Shown here piece after piece: positions 1 to 7,312 of a DNA stretch of 64,000 nt. Position 1 is the first letter of the stretch, and every line of letters begins with the position of its first letter. Source of the stretch: Planctomycetaceae bacterium. GTDB lineage: Bacteria > Planctomycetota > Phycisphaerae > Phycisphaerales > SM1A02. Below the pieces are notes generated by a model. It saw only the letters and a program-made list of their open reading frames with translations, made no database searches and was not told where the DNA came from. A program made the translations under genes and the position numbers. Where the stretch lies: the NCBI GenBank assembly GCA_947490615.1, contig CANLHK010000001.1:310001-374000 (forward strand). Direction: 5' to 3'.

Positions 1-187
1 CCACCAGAAGCACGCCAGCTGTCGCCGTGAAGACCAATCCGGCCGCGATGCGCCGACGACGGACCTCGTCGACCGCGAAAGATTGTGCCAGCGCTCCACC
101 CATGGGCGCTGGTGGCGCGCTGCCTGCGGGCGCTCCACTTGCGTGCATCGCACAGGACGGCGTCGGGTGGTGATTCGGCTCAGACAC
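1..187 (-). CDS. N-terminus of a membrane protein of unknown function (partial)
   Basis: An open frame on the minus strand starts at GTG 187 (or ATG 148) and leaves the window at base 1. About 62 residues are visible: a polar, Pro/Ala-rich head (MSEPNHHPTPSC, reading GTG as Met), then an Arg-rich stretch (VRRRRI) leading into a hydrophobic segment (AAGLVFTATAGVLLV) that looks like a membrane span with the N-terminus inside. A TACGCT element at 196-201 lies 8 nt before the GTG, the same arrangement as at many genes in the window, so GTG 187 is preferred. The gene is divergent from the M19 dipeptidase. Too little is present to name a family. Confidence 0.5.
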   Translation of the reverse strand, partial: MSEPNHHPTPSCAMHASGAPAGSAPPAPMGGALAQSFAVDEVRRRRIAAGLVFTATAGVLLV

Positions 188-244
188 GGGCGCGCAGCGT
201 AGCCGCAACCCCCTTTCAAGGCCCGCGCGCCGTACCGTTCCACC

Positions 245-1306
245 ATGACGCAATGCGACAACTCGGACCCGTTCTGGGTCGATGCACACCTCGACTTGGC
301 CTACTTGGCCGTGAACGGCCGCGACCTTCGCGAAGCGGTCTCGGACGATTCGCCGCACGCGCTGACGCTTCCTGCGTTGCGCGAGGGCGGCGTGCGCGTC
401 GCCTTTGGAACGATCTTCACCGAGCTCGGCGCTGATCCTGCGAAAGAGAAGGCGGGCTATCGCGACTCCGACGACCTCACGGGCGCACATCGTGCTGGAG
501 TCGCACAGCTCGAGTGGTACGAGGAGATGGAGCGTTGCGGCGAAGTGAAGATCATTCGCAGTGAGCGCGACCTCGACTCATCACTGCGCGGTGAGGACGC
601 TCGCATCGGCATCATCCTCTTGATGGAGTGCGCCGATCCGATTCGCTCACCCGACGAAGTTGCCTGGTGGCACGCGAGGGGACTGCGCGTTGTGGGCATG
701 TCGTGGGGACATGGCAGCCGTTACGCAGGCGGCAATGCGCGCGCGGGCGGAATCACTCCTCTTGGACGGCGCTTCGTCGAGGCGCTCGATGCTTGCGGGA
801 TTCTCCATGATGCCTCGCATCTCTCTCGTGCGGCCTTTGACGACCTGCTGACGCTCACGCCGCGCACGATCATCGCGTCGCACTCCAACGCGCAGGCTCT
901 GCTGCAACCGTCCGAGCGTCACCTCACCGACGCGCAGATCACGGCGATTCGCGATCGCGCGGGCTGGATCGGTCTCAATCTCTACGGGAAGTTTCTCGCG
1001 CACGATCGACGAGCCACCCTCGCGGATTGCATCCATCACACCTTGCATGTGGCAAGGCTCGTTGGTGCAGATCGTGTCGGCCTCGGCAGTGATCTCGACG
1101 GCGGATTTAGCCGCGCTGATCTTCCAAGAGAGATCCAAGCACCGCGCGACTACCGACAGCTTCTTGCTGGATTGGATGCCGCGGGATTCGCGCGACTCGG
1201 CGGAACGCACCAAGGTTTCGCGCATGGAAACATCGTGCGAGTGCTTCGCGAATGTGGTTGCCTTAGCGGCCAGCGCGCTCAATCGACGAGCGTTTGCGCG
1301 TCGTAG
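245..1306 (+). CDS. Membrane dipeptidase family protein (peptidase M19)
   Basis: Zinc-dependent dipeptidase-like protein of the renal dipeptidase family (M19), which hydrolyses dipeptides, including D-amino-acid or beta-lactam type substrates in some members. The 353-residue length is normal for the family. Metal-site motifs are visible: an N-terminal DAHLDL (about residues 13-18), an internal LLMEC glutamate near 128, HDASHL near 190, SHSNA near 217, and the late GLGSDLDGG. No clear signal peptide is seen, so the protein is probably cytoplasmic. The ATG is preceded by TACCGT (233-238) with only 6 nt between, suggesting a leaderless transcript. The 3' end overlaps the convergent gene ending at 1279 by 28 bp. 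Substrate is unknown. Confidence 0.85.
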   Translation: MTQCDNSDPFWVDAHLDLAYLAVNGRDLREAVSDDSPHALTLPALREGGVRVAFGTIFTELGADPAKEKAGYRDSDDLTGAHRAGVAQLEWYEEMERCGEVKIIRSERDLDSSLRGEDARIGIILLMECADPIRSPDEVAWWHARGLRVVGMSWGHGSRYAGGNARAGGITPLGRRFVEALDACGILHDASHLSRAAFDDLLTLTPRTIIASHSNAQALLQPSERHLTDAQITAIRDRAGWIGLNLYGKFLAHDRRATLADCIHHTLHVARLVGADRVGLGSDLDGGFSRADLPREIQAPRDYRQLLAGLDAAGFARLGGTHQGFAHGNIVRVLRECGCLSGQRAQSTSVCAS

Positions 1307-2688
1307 CACCGTCGGCCCGCGAACTCAAGATGCCGAAGCAAGCGCACTGTCGCTCCAGTGATGGGCGCGAAGTCTCGTTGCTCCTGCACAAAGATATGGA
1401 CTGCTGGTCCGTCGACACGGGTGATCTCGGGGTAGGCCTTGCGGAAGAGCGCCGCGTTCTCGCGCAGCCAAGTCTGCGCGCGCTCAAGCATGCGCAGGTC
1501 GTCGATACGACAGACCAGTTGCAGCGAACCGTTCGCGTCGATCGCAAACTCGATCCGCTCGCAGCGTGGGGCCACATGATCGATGCGACCGATGCCATCG
1601 ACAAACGAGACGAGTGACTCCGGCAGCGCGCCCTCAACGAGTCGTGCTACGGCGGGAGCAACCGATGGTCCGTTGACCGCCGAGGCCACAAAGTTTGGTG
1701 CCACGGCACGCTGGACTTCCACCGCGGCCTCACGAATGGTCTTCGACGCTTGCGAGAGAACTTCACGATGCAACGCCTCGCGTCCAGCGTCATCAAGCGG
1801 AGGCATCGACGAATCGGCGCGCGCGGGTGCAGCGGACGGTGGAGTTCGAACAGGCTCCATGCCGCGTCCGCCACGCGGAGGAAGATCGGCGCGGAACGGA
1901 ATCGCGTCGGCCGAACTCAGCGGAGCCATCGACGCTGCTGCCGCAGGAGCGCGCCGCTCCGCGCGCGGTGCGAATCGGCCCGATGGTTCGAATGGCAAGC
2001 TCTCCACAATCGCGGGAGTCGCCGCGCGGGTGCCGCCGTTGGTCGCTTCGGTCAGCAACGCATCGATGCGCGCGAGGCTCGGCGCTGTTTCATGAAAGGT
2101 GCCAAGGAAGGAACTCTGCGCCGGCGCCACGCGCTGCAATCCGCCGCGCACTGGAACGGTGATCCCGAGTGCTTCGCGTGCGGCATCGCCGATGGCTTTG
2201 GCAACATGAGCTGTTCCCGCAGCGTCTGCGCCAAGCACAGCCACGGAAATCTGCGGGCGCGTGCCCGTCAAGCGCGCGCTGTCCTCGTGCGCTCCTTTGA
2301 CGAGTCGGTATGCCGCGACGATGGCCGCTTGGTCTGCTCCCGTCAGGATGACGATGTCGTCGGTGCCGTGAGGAATCTGCACGGGATCACTCTGATTTGG
2401 CACGATGAGCCATTGCGCCACGATGGGCGCGATGGCGCGCAGCACTTCGCTGCAACTTGCCTGTGCACGAATCGCCGGAAGGCGCGAACCGCCGCGAAAG
2501 AGTTCGAGATGCAACGCGTCAGGAGCCTCGCGCACAAGGCAGACGGGACCGTGGTCGCACGCGGCACGATCGGCGTACTGCGTCGTCCACAGCGCACTCA
2601 TGACAGGGAGATTTCCGACAAGAAGCAGCGTCTTGCGCGGAGAAAGCCAACCACCTGGCAATCCACCAAAGGTCGAAGCAGCGGTCAT
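1279..2688 (-). CDS. P-loop-less MinD/FlhG-like protein, partner of the ParA-CBM48 gene
   Basis: No confident family assignment. Residues about 18-185 read like a decayed MinD/FlhG-type fold. A hydrophobic strand (TLLLVGNLPVMSA) sits where the P-loop strand would be but has no GKT/S. At about 112-132 IVILTGADQAAIVAAYRLVKG resembles the 'T-pep-..dAY.l.K' strand-helix of MinD/FlhG. At about 146-185 ISVAVLGADAAGTAHVAKAI and the following ITVPVRGGL match the later 'N...l......v...G.i' part. The middle (about 220-330) is low-complexity, Pro/Ala/Arg-rich and probably disordered; a roughly 140-residue C-terminal domain is unassigned. The ATG overlaps the stop of the upstream parA-like gene by 4 bp (ATGA), so the two are co-translated. 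Likely a regulatory, non-ATPase partner of that ParA (inference). Confidence 0.6.
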   Translation of the reverse strand: MTAASTFGGLPGGWLSPRKTLLLVGNLPVMSALWTTQYADRAACDHGPVCLVREAPDALHLELFRGGSRLPAIRAQASCSEVLRAIAPIVAQWLIVPNQSDPVQIPHGTDDIVILTGADQAAIVAAYRLVKGAHEDSARLTGTRPQISVAVLGADAAGTAHVAKAIGDAAREALGITVPVRGGLQRVAPAQSSFLGTFHETAPSLARIDALLTEATNGGTRAATPAIVESLPFEPSGRFAPRAERRAPAAAASMAPLSSADAIPFRADLPPRGGRGMEPVRTPPSAAPARADSSMPPLDDAGREALHREVLSQASKTIREAAVEVQRAVAPNFVASAVNGPSVAPAVARLVEGALPESLVSFVDGIGRIDHVAPRCERIEFAIDANGSLQLVCRIDDLRMLERAQTWLRENAALFRKAYPEITRVDGPAVHIFVQEQRDFAPITGATVRLLRHLEFAGRRCYDAQTLVD

Positions 2689-4121
2689 CGGAATTGGTCC
2701 TTCACAGTCGGGCGATCGGTGACCGACTCGCGGGCACCAGGAACCACGACGATGTTCGCACCCAGACTCTCGTCTCGAAGATTGTTGAACTCGTCGAGTC
2801 CTTCGATGCCATCGACAACGATGCGATACGAATGCGTTCCTGGTGGCAACAAGAGCGTTGCCTCGAGTCGCCTTCGATCGTGGCTCTCGGTGAACGGCGT
2901 CGCCACGGGGTCCCAGCCGTTGAACTCGCCAACAAGCGTGGTGACGCGGCGCGAATAGGGCATGGTGAAGACGACGACACCACCCGCTTGCGCGCGCGGA
3001 CCAAATCCGCCACCCACGAGATTTGCCTGCCGCGTGCGCTCATTCAGCGCGCGAAGTCGGGAAGCGACATCGGCAGCGCGACCGCCACCACCCGTAGCGC
3101 TGTCGTGTTCGCGCACGGGTGCGTCCTGCACGAGCGGGTGCGAGAGCGTTGCCCGAGGAGCATGCTGCTTGGCGATGGTGATCGGTGCACCGAGCATGGC
3201 AGGCGCGCGCACTCCTTCGGTGTGAAGGGCGTCGAACCCGTTCGCACACTCAAAGCCGCGTGGCGCAGTCTCTGCTGTCTCACCACAGGCGAAGGTCTCG
3301 ATCGACGGCGGAGCGTCGACGATGAACTCTTCGAGCACGCGCGTCACTGGCGCATGACCGCGCAGCCAGAGTGCGAGTGCAGAAAAATCATCTGCCGCAG
3401 CCGACTTCGGCGCAAACTCGATGATCGACTGCCCGTAGCTCGCTGCGTCGCGCAGCTCTTCGTGCTCACGAATCGTCAGCGGCAGCAACGCCTCAGGGCA
3501 GCGACGCGCCAGCGCATCCACGACATCGCGCGAGAGCGCGCGACGGTCGTTCACCAGCGTCGGCAGCAACTTGAAGGGGATGCTGCGACCGAATCGGTTG
3601 ACGACCGCCTCGATGGTCTGGATCTGCTTCTCCGCACCCTTGAGGCTGAAGAACCCTGTTTCGACGGGAATGATGACGAGGTCTGCCGCGCGCAAGGCGT
3701 TGAAGGTCAGCATGCCGATCGTTGGCGGGCAGTCGATGATGCACCAATCGAAGCGGTCTTTCCACGCGCTGAGGACACGCGCGAGACGACGATCACGATC
3801 AAAGCGCGATGCGAGCGGACCGTTCGGCGCCTCGAAGAGCGCGAGCTGCACACTCGACGGCGCGAGGTGGAGGTTGCGACCAACTTCCCAGAGGTACTCA
3901 TCGGGCACGAGTGCTGCGGGATGTTCCGCAAGCATCGCGTCACCGATGGTCTTCTCGATGCGTTGATCGGGGACGCCAAGACCAGCAGCGCAATGCGACT
4001 GCGGATCGAGGTCCACGAGCAGCGAGCGCACGCCATCGCGCGCCATCACCGCGGCGAGATTGATCGCGGTCGTGGTCTTGCCACAGCCGCCCTTTTGGTT
4101 GACGATCGCTACAACGCGCAT
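2685..4121 (-). CDS. ParA/MinD family ATPase fused to a C-terminal CBM48-like (glycogen-binding) domain
   Basis: The first ~255 residues are a ParA-type partition ATPase: deviant Walker A KGGCGKTTT (10-18), Walker A' LLVDLDPQ (34-41), Walker B WCIIDCPPTIG (126-136) and the typical LLPTLVNDRR segment (185-194). Such ATPases dimerise on ATP, bind DNA or membrane and position cargo. Residues ~256-380 are a linker. Residues ~381-462 form an E-set/CBM48-like domain with the diagnostic LVGEFNGWDP (396-405) and LPPGTHSYRIVVDG (425-438), as in AMPK-beta and glycogen-branching enzymes. The 4-bp overlap with the downstream MinD-like gene marks a two-gene unit. There is no parB nearby, so ordinary chromosome partition is unlikely; positioning of a polysaccharide-related or other cargo is conceivable but untested. 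Confidence 0.85.
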   Translation of the reverse strand: MRVVAIVNQKGGCGKTTTAINLAAVMARDGVRSLLVDLDPQSHCAAGLGVPDQRIEKTIGDAMLAEHPAALVPDEYLWEVGRNLHLAPSSVQLALFEAPNGPLASRFDRDRRLARVLSAWKDRFDWCIIDCPPTIGMLTFNALRAADLVIIPVETGFFSLKGAEKQIQTIEAVVNRFGRSIPFKLLPTLVNDRRALSRDVVDALARRCPEALLPLTIREHEELRDAASYGQSIIEFAPKSAAADDFSALALWLRGHAPVTRVLEEFIVDAPPSIETFACGETAETAPRGFECANGFDALHTEGVRAPAMLGAPITIAKQHAPRATLSHPLVQDAPVREHDSATGGGGRAADVASRLRALNERTRQANLVGGGFGPRAQAGGVVVFTMPYSRRVTTLVGEFNGWDPVATPFTESHDRRRLEATLLLPPGTHSYRIVVDGIEGLDEFNNLRDESLGANIVVVPGARESVTDRPTVKDQFR

Positions 4122-4201
4122 CGTCGGGTTATCGGTTTGGCAGAGCGTCCGAAACGATATTTCTCGGCCGCCGCGCTGCTCGCCTTTGAGCGGAGCTCGA
4201 C

Positions 4202-5323
4202 CTAGATCGACGCGCCGATGGCCGCCAGCGCAGCGTGCACGCTCGACTGGTCCGCGCCCTGCTCGACCGACACCTCACCGATGGCCCGCGGCAGCACCAA
4301 ACGGAGCGCGCCGCCTTGGTTCTTCTTGTCAAAACCCATGCGATGCTCGATGTCTGCGGCCGAAACCCGCATCGGAAGCCGGATCGGCAAGCCCACGCGC
4401 TCCACGAGCGCCACGATCCGCTCGCCCACTTGCGGGCTGAGCAGTCCCCGTGCCTCGGCGCATCGAACGGCCGCATGCAGACCGATCGCGACTGCCTCAC
4501 CATGAAGGAGGTCGAGCCCCCGCATCGTCTCGATCGCGTGACCGAAGGTGTGGCCGAGGTTGAGTTTGGCTCGCTCGCCACGCTCGTGCGGATCGCGGGA
4601 GACGATCGCGGCCTTGACCGCCGCCGACGAGGGAATCAGTCGATCAAACGCCGCGGCGTCCCCTGCACAGAGGAGCGCGGCGTCCTTCTCGAGGTCAGCA
4701 AAGCACTGTTCACCCGCGATGACGGCGTGTTTGACGCACTCAGCAAAGCCCGCCCGCAGTTCACGAGCAGGAAGCGTCGAGAGGAGATCGGCATCCGCGA
4801 CAGTCAGGCGCGGTTGCCAGAAGGCACCCGCGAGGTTCTTCCCGAGGCCACCCCCAGGAAGCGCAAGGTTGATGCCCGTCTTGCCACCGATAGACGAGTC
4901 GACCATCGCCAGGAGCGTCGTGGGCAGTTGCACGAGATCGACGCCGCGAAGGTAGGTCGCAGCGGCAAACCCCGCGAGGTCACCCACGAGACCGCCACCA
5001 ATGGCGATGAAGAGCCCACTGCGATCCACGCGCGCCGCCAAGGCAGCATGCCAAATGGCGTCGACGGCCTCCATCGACTTCTTCGCCTCGGTCGCGTCGA
5101 CATGGATGACCGAAACATGCGCGTGCGCCGCAGCGAGCGAAGTCGCCACGCGGGCGGCAACGGCCGAGACATGTCGATCGATGACTAGGAGAATCCGCCG
5201 ATCGTTGACCTCAACGCCCGACTGCGCGAACAGCGTCGCAAGTCGCGTCGCAGCACCGCGCTCCACAACAAGACTGGTCGGACGCCCCGCGATATCGATA
5301 GGAATGGTGGTGGAGTGGCTCAA
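4202..5323 (-). CDS. aroB: 3-dehydroquinate synthase
   Basis: Second step of the shikimate pathway: DAHP to 3-dehydroquinate, NAD and divalent-metal dependent, cytoplasmic. The 373-residue length is typical. Visible signatures are the NAD-site GGGLVGDLAGFAAATYLRG, the substrate-binding DSSIGGKTGINL, the metal-ligand glutamate in GFAECVKHAVI, and the two histidines in HTFGHAIE and HGEAVAIGLH. The chosen start is TTG (5321-5323), giving MSHSTTIPIDIAG, with no better ATG close by. Its stop is 80 bp before the parA-like start, so readthrough into that pair is possible. Family assignment is secure. Confidence 0.95.
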   Translation of the reverse strand: MSHSTTIPIDIAGRPTSLVVERGAATRLATLFAQSGVEVNDRRILLVIDRHVSAVAARVATSLAAAHAHVSVIHVDATEAKKSMEAVDAIWHAALAARVDRSGLFIAIGGGLVGDLAGFAAATYLRGVDLVQLPTTLLAMVDSSIGGKTGINLALPGGGLGKNLAGAFWQPRLTVADADLLSTLPARELRAGFAECVKHAVIAGEQCFADLEKDAALLCAGDAAAFDRLIPSSAAVKAAIVSRDPHERGERAKLNLGHTFGHAIETMRGLDLLHGEAVAIGLHAAVRCAEARGLLSPQVGERIVALVERVGLPIRLPMRVSAADIEHRMGFDKKNQGGALRLVLPRAIGEVSVEQGADQSSVHAALAAIGASI

Positions 5324-5400
5324 GGTTGTTCCGAGTGAAAGGCTGCGCAGTATGCACGGACGAGGGTTGGCGCGTTGGCGGCTCGTTCGATCGGGGGAAA

Positions 5401-5440
5401 CCCCAAAAACAACACAGCCTCGGCAGAACCGAGGCTGTGC
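5401..5440 (-). terminator. Rho-independent terminator of tRNA-Glu(CUC)
   Basis: Perfect 11-bp stem (5413-5423 with 5429-5439) and a 5-nt loop, followed on the minus strand by TTGTTTTTGGGG. It lies directly downstream of the tRNA 3' end and upstream of aroB, so it isolates the tRNA unit. Confidence 0.85.
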
Positions 5441-5448
5441 TGTATGAG

Positions 5449-5523
5449 TGACCCCAAGGGGATTCGAACCCCTGTTCTATCCGTGAGAGGGATATGTCCT
5501 AAACCGGGCTAGACGATGGGGCC
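5449..5523 (-). tRNA. tRNA-Glu (anticodon CUC)
   Basis: 75-nt cloverleaf read on the minus strand: acceptor GGCCCCA with TGGGGTC, T arm AGGGG-TTCGAAT-CCCCT, anticodon stem TATCC/GGATA with loop CTCTCAC giving anticodon CUC for GAG codons. Discriminator base is A and no CCA is encoded. It has its own promoter (5578-5605) and terminator (5401-5440). A second Glu isoacceptor lies 176 bp upstream with the same acceptor stem. Confidence 0.95.
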
Positions 5524-5577
5524 AATTCAGCTTTGTTGCTCGGTGGCTCTCACACCAGTCCGAACGCTGAGGCGGGG

Positions 5578-5605
5578 ACTATAGCAGAACGCACCGCGCT
5601 TCCAA
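5578..5605 (-). promoter_or_regulatory. Promoter of tRNA-Glu(CUC)
   Basis: On the minus strand TTGGAA (5600-5605), a 16-bp spacer and TATAGT (5578-5583) precede a C-rich start region, about 50 nt before the mature tRNA end. Both hexamers are close to the sigma-70 consensus. Confidence 0.65.
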
Positions 5606-5653
5606 GGCCGTCGATCATCGGCGGGCTCGGCACGCGTGACTCATGCACCACGC

Positions 5654-5691
5654 CGAAAAACACAGCAGCCCCGACCGAAGTCGAGGCTGCT
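5654..5691 (-). terminator. Rho-independent terminator of tRNA-Glu(UUC)
   Basis: Stem AGCAGCC (5664-5670) with GGCTGCT (5685-5691), extended inside by GAC/GTC around a CGAA loop, and on the minus strand followed by TGTGTTTTTCGG. It ends the second tRNA transcript before the promoter of the next tRNA. Confidence 0.75.
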
Positions 5692-5699
5692 TGAGTGAG

Positions 5700-5774
5700 T
5701 GACCCCAGAGGGATTCGAACCCTCGTTACCTCCGTGAAAGGGAGGTGTCCTAGACCAGGCTAGACGATGGGGCC
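5700..5774 (-). tRNA. tRNA-Glu (anticodon UUC)
   Basis: 75-nt cloverleaf on the minus strand with acceptor GGCCCCA/TGGGGTC, anticodon stem CCTCC/GGAGG around loop CTTTCAC (anticodon UUC, reading GAA/GAG), and T arm GAGGG-TTCGAAT-CCCTC. Discriminator is A; CCA is not encoded. The acceptor and D-arm are nearly identical to the neighbouring tRNA-Glu(CUC), while the anticodon and T stems differ, consistent with an old tandem duplication. Confidence 0.95.
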
Positions 5775-5884
5775 AATGAAGCGATGGGCCAGTGAAGGAC
5801 CAACGGAAGCCACCTCGAAGAAGGTGGGACTCAAGAGCCTGTGATCTTGAGCACGCAAACAAACGGACGGCCTAGGGGGCGCGG

Positions 5885-5912
5885 ATGATAGCGGCTGCGC
5901 TGCATCTGTCGA
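5885..5912 (-). promoter_or_regulatory. Promoter of tRNA-Glu(UUC)
   Basis: Minus-strand TCGACA (5907-5912), 16-bp spacer, TATCAT (5885-5890), followed by a C-rich stretch. It predicts a ~100-nt 5' leader before the tRNA and lies in the divergent gap shared with the phosphorylase-NadD gene. Confidence 0.55.
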
Positions 5913-5944
5913 GTTGCCTTGGTTGGCGCTCGGTACCCTTTGGC

Positions 5945-7291
5945 ATGCAAGGAATCGCTCCCGCGAAGGACGAACTCCTCCAACACGCGCCGCCGAGCTT
6001 GGTGTTGTGCCCACTTCACTGCGAAAGCAGGGCATTGGCCAAGTTTGGAAAGCTTCCCGTTCTGACCATCGGGCCTGGCGCCGAGGCGATGCGCGCCGCT
6101 TTCGCAAACCGCGCACGCTGGCCTGTGCCGCAGCCGCGCCTGATCGTCCTCTGTGGACTCGCAGGTGCGCTGCACTCGGACGGTGCGCGTGGGGACGCGC
6201 GCTCCATTCGCACCGCGCTGAGCCTGACTGCCGGCGCGCCTGCGCTCACTTCGGCAGATCGTCAAGCGCATGGGAGCATCGTGGAGTCGCCCACGATCGC
6301 GTTCGCGCGCGCCGACAAGTTGCGCCTCCATGCCAGTTCGCACGCTGATCTCGTGGACAGCGAGTCCTACACCTTCGCCTCGTGTGCAGAAGCCGCGGGC
6401 ATTCCGTGGGCGATCGTCCGCGGCGTGAGCGATGACTTGACGCACGACCTTCCTCGTGAGGTCGCGGAGTTCATCGATGCGCAAGGACGCACGCGATACC
6501 TGCGCGTACTGGCGGCTGTGGCGCGTCGTCCGAAACTCGCTTTGGATTTGCTCGCACTTGGACGCATCGCAGGCAGTGCCTTGCGCAACGCAGCGTTTGC
6601 CGCCGACGCACTTGGTTGTCTTGGGGGCATCGATCTCTGCTCGCCGTCGCGGCCGCTCGTTCTGTACGGTGGTTCGTTTGATCCGCCACACATGCAGCAC
6701 GCGGTCATCCTGCGCGAGAGCGTTCGCATACTCCGCGCGCCCTGTGCGATCGTGATGCCCGCGGCGAAGAATCCCTTGAAACGCGACGCGCCCCCTGCCA
6801 CACCTGACGCGCGACTGGCACTCTGCCGCGCCAACTTCGGCAACGCTGCGCGGGACACTGGCGCGGAGGTCCGACTCTCGACACTCGAGCTGAACCGCGC
6901 GGGCGCGAGTTACACGGTGGACACCGTGATCGACCTCATCCGAGCGCATCCACACCTGCGCGGCGCGATCCGCGTGCTCATCGGAAGCGACGCGGTGCGC
7001 GATATCGAACGCTGGCGACGATGGGAAGAACTTCTCACTCTCGCAACACCCGCCATCGTGGTGCGCCCACCCGACACCCTGGCCGCAACACGGGCGTTTC
7101 TCGCCGAATTCGCGCAGCGCAGCGGGTTCTTGGACGCGCCGAACTGGGTCCTCCCCATCGATTCCATCGCGTGCGCCTCGACGACGGCACGGTCGGATCT
7201 TGCACAGGGCGCGCGACCGGATGGGCTCGCGGACGCAGTGTTCGATGAAATCACAGCGCGACGGCTCTACGGCTTCGGCGACCAACGCTGA
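5945..7291 (+). CDS. nadD: Nucleoside phosphorylase/hydrolase domain fused to nicotinate-nucleotide adenylyltransferase
   Basis: Two enzymes in one chain (448 residues from ATG 5945). The N-terminal ~215 residues resemble the purine nucleoside phosphorylase/MTA-SAH nucleosidase superfamily: LCGLAGAL near 70 and DSESYTFASCAEAAGIPW (138-155) followed by IVRGVSDD, the counterpart of the family's 'ME..a...a...ip...iRgiSD'. The segment RRPKLALDLLALGRI is reminiscent of hopanoid-associated phosphorylases. The C-terminal ~210 residues are NadD (nicotinate mononucleotide to deamido-NAD): LYGGSFDPPHMQH (240-252) for the nucleotidyltransferase HxxH site and ASTTARSDL near 411 for the late S/TTxxR motif. 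ATG 5945 is preferred over an upstream ATG at 5885 because TACCCT (5934-5939) ends 5 nt before it. The fused first domain could act on a nucleotide or NAD-salvage product (inference). Confidence 0.8.
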   Translation: MQGIAPAKDELLQHAPPSLVLCPLHCESRALAKFGKLPVLTIGPGAEAMRAAFANRARWPVPQPRLIVLCGLAGALHSDGARGDARSIRTALSLTAGAPALTSADRQAHGSIVESPTIAFARADKLRLHASSHADLVDSESYTFASCAEAAGIPWAIVRGVSDDLTHDLPREVAEFIDAQGRTRYLRVLAAVARRPKLALDLLALGRIAGSALRNAAFAADALGCLGGIDLCSPSRPLVLYGGSFDPPHMQHAVILRESVRILRAPCAIVMPAAKNPLKRDAPPATPDARLALCRANFGNAARDTGAEVRLSTLELNRAGASYTVDTVIDLIRAHPHLRGAIRVLIGSDAVRDIERWRRWEELLTLATPAIVVRPPDTLAATRAFLAEFAQRSGFLDAPNWVLPIDSIACASTTARSDLAQGARPDGLADAVFDEITARRLYGFGDQR

Positions 7292-7312
7292 TGGCTCTAC
7301 ACTGTCCGATCT

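Noticed and set aside
1750-4205. Long open frames (402 and 503 codons) on the plus strand
   Set aside because: They are antisense to the ParA fusion and its partner. The composition is Arg/His-rich with no motifs, as expected for reverse frames of GC-rich genes.
5831-7285. 484-codon minus-strand frame
   Set aside because: Antisense to the phosphorylase-NadD fusion, whose motifs are clear; the antisense product is Arg-rich and motif-free.
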